NCBI GenBank assembly: GCA_963724065.1 | Contig: CAVRTB010000005.1 | Coordinates: 372,001 to 436,000, forward strand | Length of the DNA: 64,000 bases | Direction of reading: 5' to 3' | Source: DASRIA01 sp963724065 | Lineage (GTDB): Bacteria; Actinomycetota; Thermoleophilia; Solirubrobacterales; JBBDJG01 | Shown: in pieces, positions 61,214 through 64,000 of the stretch | How positions within the stretch are numbered: the stretch's first letter is position 1 | Layout of the letters: each line of letters begins with the position of its first letter | Program-made: the position numbers and the translations under genes | The notes under the pieces: model-generated | Told to the model about the DNA's origin: nothing | Seen by the model: only the letters and a program-made list of their open reading frames with translations | The model's database searches: none

Positions 61214-61443
61214 TGGCTCGTGACGAGGCGATGCGCGCCGCGACGAGGTCGGCTTCACAGGCGGCCAGGTGATCCTCATGCGGCTCCCCGATAAGGCGAC
61301 GAGCAGATGCGGCGCGCGGTTCAGGACTCCAAGCAGCGGTGGTCCGAGGCCGAAACCGTGACGGGATCGTCGGGCTCGACCTCGGCCAAGTCGCGTGTGA
61401 AGCTGAGGCCTCCGACCACAAGGTCGGCTTCTCAGGGCTGTAG
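61212..61443 (+). pseudogene. small hypothetical protein, frameshifted
   Basis: Following the epimerase by a TGATG overlap, about 77 codons: MARDEAMR in one frame, then DEVGFTGGQVILMRLPDKAT and MRRAVQDSKQRWSEAE, then DGIVGLDLGQVACEAEASDH and KVGFSGL before TAG 61441. The pattern (short beta-strands with a single helix) looks like a compact ~75-residue cytoplasmic protein. No family recognised. Three frame changes are required. Confidence 0.45.
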
Positions 61444-61446
61444 ATC

Positions 61447-62075
61447 GTGCGCCCGCCCCGGACCGCCCTCCTGCTCGGCGCGCTCGGACTCCTGGGTGCG
61501 GCAATGTGGTGGCGGCGCAACCCTCGGCTTGCCCCTACAACCAGCGCTTCTGGGTCCAGGCTCCCCACCCGTTCATCACGCGCAGGCGCCTGCTCGAGGC
61601 TCTTCGCCCGCGCCTGATGAACGAGTGCTCGAGTCGGCCCGGGCACCGGTTACTACACGTTCGAGATCGCGTCCGCGCTTTCGGCAGGGCCAGGTCGACG
61701 TCTTCGACATCCAGCAGGAGATGCTCGACCACGTGATGCGCGAGGCAAACCGGCGCGGCTTCACGAACGTGCGGCCGACCCTCGGCGATGCCCGCCGGCT
61801 TCCCTTCGGCGACGACAGCTTCGACGCGGCCGTGCTGGTCACGGTGCTCGGGGAGATCCCCGACCAGGAGCAGGCTCTGAGCGAGGTCGCGAGGGTCCTG
61901 CGACCGGGCGGTAGACTCGTGGTCGGCGAGATGTTCGGCGACCCTCACATGGTGACGTCCCGCAAGCTGCGGATCGCGCACGGGGGGCGCGGGCCTCGGG
62001 TTCGAGCGCCGGGTCGGCAACCCGCTCGCGTTCTTCGAGCGCTTCGAGACGCCGCCCACCGAGTCGACTGTCTGA
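61447..62075 (+). pseudogene. class I SAM-dependent methyltransferase, membrane-anchored, frameshifted
   Basis: GTG 61447 starts with a membrane helix (RTALLLGALGLLGAAMWW). In shifting frames come PHPFITRRRLLEAL, a glycine-rich SAM-binding loop whose bases near 61630-61660 fit VLE-GPGTGYYTFEIAS, then VDVFDIQQEMLDHVMREANR, NVRPTLGDARRLPFGDDSFD, AVLVTVLGEIPDQEQALSEV and LRPGGRLVVGEMFGDPHM, as in UbiE-like methyltransferases. The end reads GFERRVGNPLAFFERFETPP before TGA 62073. At least four indels. Substrate unknown. Confidence 0.72.
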
Positions 62076-62089
62076 CGCCGCGCTGCCTT

Positions 62090-62595
62090 TCCGTTCGCCT
62101 GTCCGCCCTGGCTGGAACTCCACCGGCGCCTGCTGTCGCTGCTGCGCACGCGGCTGACGCCCCCGGGCTGGACCGGGCCGCGGTGGCGTATGCGCGTACG
62201 GCGAGTCCGGCGGTCTGTGGATCGCGCTCGCACTCGCAGGCGCCGTCTCCAATCCCGCCCGCGTCGGCGCTGGCTCGCGGCCGCGGCGACCGTGCCGCTG
62301 ACCCTCGTCCCAACTACGTCGTCAAGCGGGCGGTGGGGCGGGAGCGCCCGCAGATCGCGGGCCTCGACCCGTTCGGCCGCGTGCCGGGTCGCTGTTGTTT
62401 CCGTCGGCTTATGCGGCGACCTCGTTTGCGGGCGCCCTTCGGATCGCCGCGCTCGTGCCCGTGCGCGCGTCCCTTGCTCGCCGCGGCTGGGCCGACGGCG
62501 CTCACGCGCCCCTATCTCGGCGTGCACTATCCGGCCGACATCCTCGCCGGCGCCGCCGTCGGCGCGGTTTCCGCCACCGCGGAGGCCCTTCTTGA
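62090..62595 (+). pseudogene. PAP2-family phosphatase, frameshifted
   Basis: Membrane lipid phosphatase/undecaprenyl pyrophosphate phosphatase-like. Visible pieces in different frames: LELHRRLLSLLRT, LDRAAVAYAR, AAAATVPLTL, then motif 1 VVKRAVGRERPQIAG (KxxxxxxRP), motif 2 FPSAYAATSFAGALR (normally PSGHA/PSAHA) and motif 3 TRPYLGVHYPADILAGAAVG (RxxxxxHxxxD). Start uncertain; several indels. It directly precedes ychF. Confidence 0.65.
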
Positions 62596-63514
62596 AGGTC
62601 GGGATCGTCGGCCTGCCGAACGCGGGCAAGTCGACCCTGTTCAACGCGCTCGGGGGGGCCGGCGCCGAGGCGGCCGAGTATCCCTTCACGACGGTCGAGC
62701 CCAACGTCGGGGTCGTGCCCGTGCCCGATGAGCGACTCGAGCGGCTCGCCGACCTGCTCGGGATTTCGCGGCGGGTGCCCGAGCACCTCGAGGTCGTCGA
62801 CATCGCCGGCCTGGTGCGCGGCGCCCACAAGGGCGAGGGCCTCGGAAACCGGTTCCTCGGCCACATCCGCGACGTTGACGCGATCGTCCACGTCGTGCGC
62901 GCCTTCGAGCATCCGCAGGTCGCACACCCGCACGGAGCGCTCGACCCGTCGGACGACCTCGCGACGGTCGAGACCGAGCTGATGCTCGCCGACCTCGAAG
63001 GCGCCGAGCGCCGCCTGGAATCCGCCACGAAGGCCGCCCGGGGCGGGGACAAGGAGGCGATCGCCGAGCGCGAGACGCGGGAGCGCGCGATCGCCGAGCT
63101 TTCCGCCGGGAGCCCGGCCCCGCCCGAGGCCGACCTGCTCACCTGAAGCCCGCGCTGGTCGTCGCGAACGTCGGGGAAGGAGAACAGCTTCCGGAGGCGC
63201 TGGCGGCGCGCCGGGCAGTCGCGGTTGTCGCCCGCGACGAGGCGGAGCTGGCCGAGCTGGACCCCGCCGAAGCCGCCGCGATGCGCACCCAGCTCGGCGT
63301 CGAGGGAGCCCTCGAGCAGATCGTGCGCGAGGCGTACCGCCTCCTGGGCCTGCTCACGTTCTTCACGGCCGTGGGAGGCAGCGAGATCCGCGCCGCAGCC
63401 TGCGCCAGGCAGACCGCGCACGACGCGGCGGGACGCGTACATACGGACATGCAGCGAGGTTTCGTGCGAGCGGAGGTGATCCCGTGGGAGCAGCTGATCG
63501 ACATAAGGGAATAG
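62592..63514 (+). pseudogene. ychF: YchF/Ola1-type GTPase, frameshifted and truncated
   Basis: Ribosome-associated P-loop ATPase/GTPase. TTG 62592 starts LKVGIVGLPNAGKSTLFNAL (Walker A), AAEYPFTTVEPNVGVVPVPD, VVDIAGLVRGAHKGEGLGNR (DxxG), FLGHIRDVDAIVHVVRAFE. A TGA at 63144 interrupts; shifting one base continues KPALVVANVGEGEQLPEALA, YRLLGLLTFFTAVGGSEIRA and HTDMQRGFVRAEVIPWEQLI. After LID the normal C-terminus (GKDYxxxDGDV of the TGS domain) is absent: three odd codons and a stop occur, where a LysR gene begins. So one indel and a ~40-residue truncation at the ~63500 junction. Confidence 0.82.
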
Positions 63515-63516
63515 AC

Positions 63517-64000
63517 ATGAACCGCCTGACGTCCATGGAAACATTCGTTCGTGTCGTCGATACCGGGTCTTTTTCGCTCGCCGCCCGACAGTTGCGCGTT
63601 GGCCAGCCTGCTGTTTCCAAAACCATCGCCCAGCTTGAAGATCGGCTGGGTGTGCGCCTGCTCCTGCGCTCGAACTCACGGGCTGACGCCGACAGAAGCC
63701 GGACGGAGCTTCTATGAACACGCGAGGCGCTCTATCGAGGCGGCGGACGAAGCCGATATGGCGGCCCGCGGTGCAGGCGCCAATTTGTCGGGCCGCATCC
63801 GCATCTGTGCGGCGGTGACCTTTGCGCGGCTGCATGTGGTGCCGCGCCTTGGCGCTTTCCTGGCCGAGTATCCCTCCCTCGACGTCGACATCATCCTCGA
63901 CGATCGGAACACCGATCTGATCGAGGGTGGCATAGACATAGCCTTGCGTATGGGACAGCTCACGGATTTCGAGCCTGACCGCCAGGAAACTGGCCCAGTG
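63517..64000 (+). pseudogene. LysR-family transcriptional regulator, frameshifted, 3' end outside window
   Basis: ATG 63517 preceded by AAGGGA. The winged-HTH domain reads NRLTSMETFVRVVDTGSFSL, AARQLRVGQPAVSKTIAQLE, DRLGVRLLLRS; near 63675 the frame slips and continues HGLTPTEAGRSFYEHARRSI, then the effector domain GRIRICAAVTFARLHVVPRL, FLAEYPSLDVDIILDDRNTD, LIEGGIDIALRMGQL to the window edge. Sequence style and lower GC resemble alpha/beta-proteobacterial LysR genes and contrast with the rest of the window. Confidence 0.85.

Overview
The window is high-GC bacterial DNA. The gene content (an rpsF-ssb-rpsR-rplI cluster, ccmABC next to hemA/hemC, a GT87/MptB-like mannosyltransferase, many GTG/TTG/CTG starts and genes overlapping by four bases) suggests an actinomycete relative, most likely class Thermoleophilia (Solirubrobacterales-like). 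That placement is an inference from protein style; no rRNA is present.

Layout. 1-1966: ribosomal/SSB cluster on the minus strand, with an S6 carrying a very long low-complexity tail. 2046-2945: a small proline-rich protein and the remnant of a secreted protein. 2946-4589: a NodU-type carbamoyltransferase, ending tail to tail with a minus-strand run 11803-4586 (response regulator, histidine kinase, HtrA protease, inositol-phosphatase-like protein, TreT, OtsA), i.e. envelope-stress signalling followed by trehalose synthesis. 11840-18286: degenerate M28 membrane protein, FlgM-like peptide, thiL, mannosyltransferase, class A PBP. 18447-22148: molybdopterin oxidoreductase, HAD hydrolase, CPBP protease. 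22204-25581: patatin, pyrE, a frameshifted AlgX-like gene, a secreted protein and tRNA-Arg(CCU). 25600-33130: alpha/beta hydrolase, a complete peptide ABC importer (SBP, two permeases, two ATPases) and a TetR regulator. 33116-37348: two related membrane HD-GYP proteins, one degenerate, around an MFS transporter. 37799-42266: galT-like, thioredoxin lipoprotein and an acidic-linker SF2 helicase.

42498-51162 is a tightly overlapping minus-strand operon: moaC, moaB, ccmA, ccmB, ccmC, ccmD-like, hemA, hemC, cobA-hemD fusion, SAM hydroxide adenosyltransferase, birA. It joins tetrapyrrole synthesis, heme export/cytochrome c maturation and molybdenum cofactor synthesis. This block, plus one thioesterase-like gene, is bracketed by two copies of a ~220-240 bp palindromic repeat in opposite orientation, each filling a convergent intergenic gap from stop codon to stop codon. 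A separate ~440 bp imperfect inverted repeat fills a third convergent gap (37353-37794). These repeats and the recurrent CTG initiation codons (hemC, ccmC, birA, an HD-GYP gene) are the most interesting signals.

52126-57402: collagen-like secreted protein of lower GC, aldehyde dehydrogenase, secreted RTX/Ig-like protein, and rarA with one frameshift. From about 57.8 kb to the end every gene (TauE, DUF1385, FtsH, epimerase, methyltransferase, PAP2, YchF, LysR) is interrupted by indels, including normally important ones. This looks more like poor sequence quality near a contig end than biology. At about 63.5 kb YchF is cut off and replaced by a lower-GC LysR gene of proteobacterial style, suggesting a chimeric join or an insertion.
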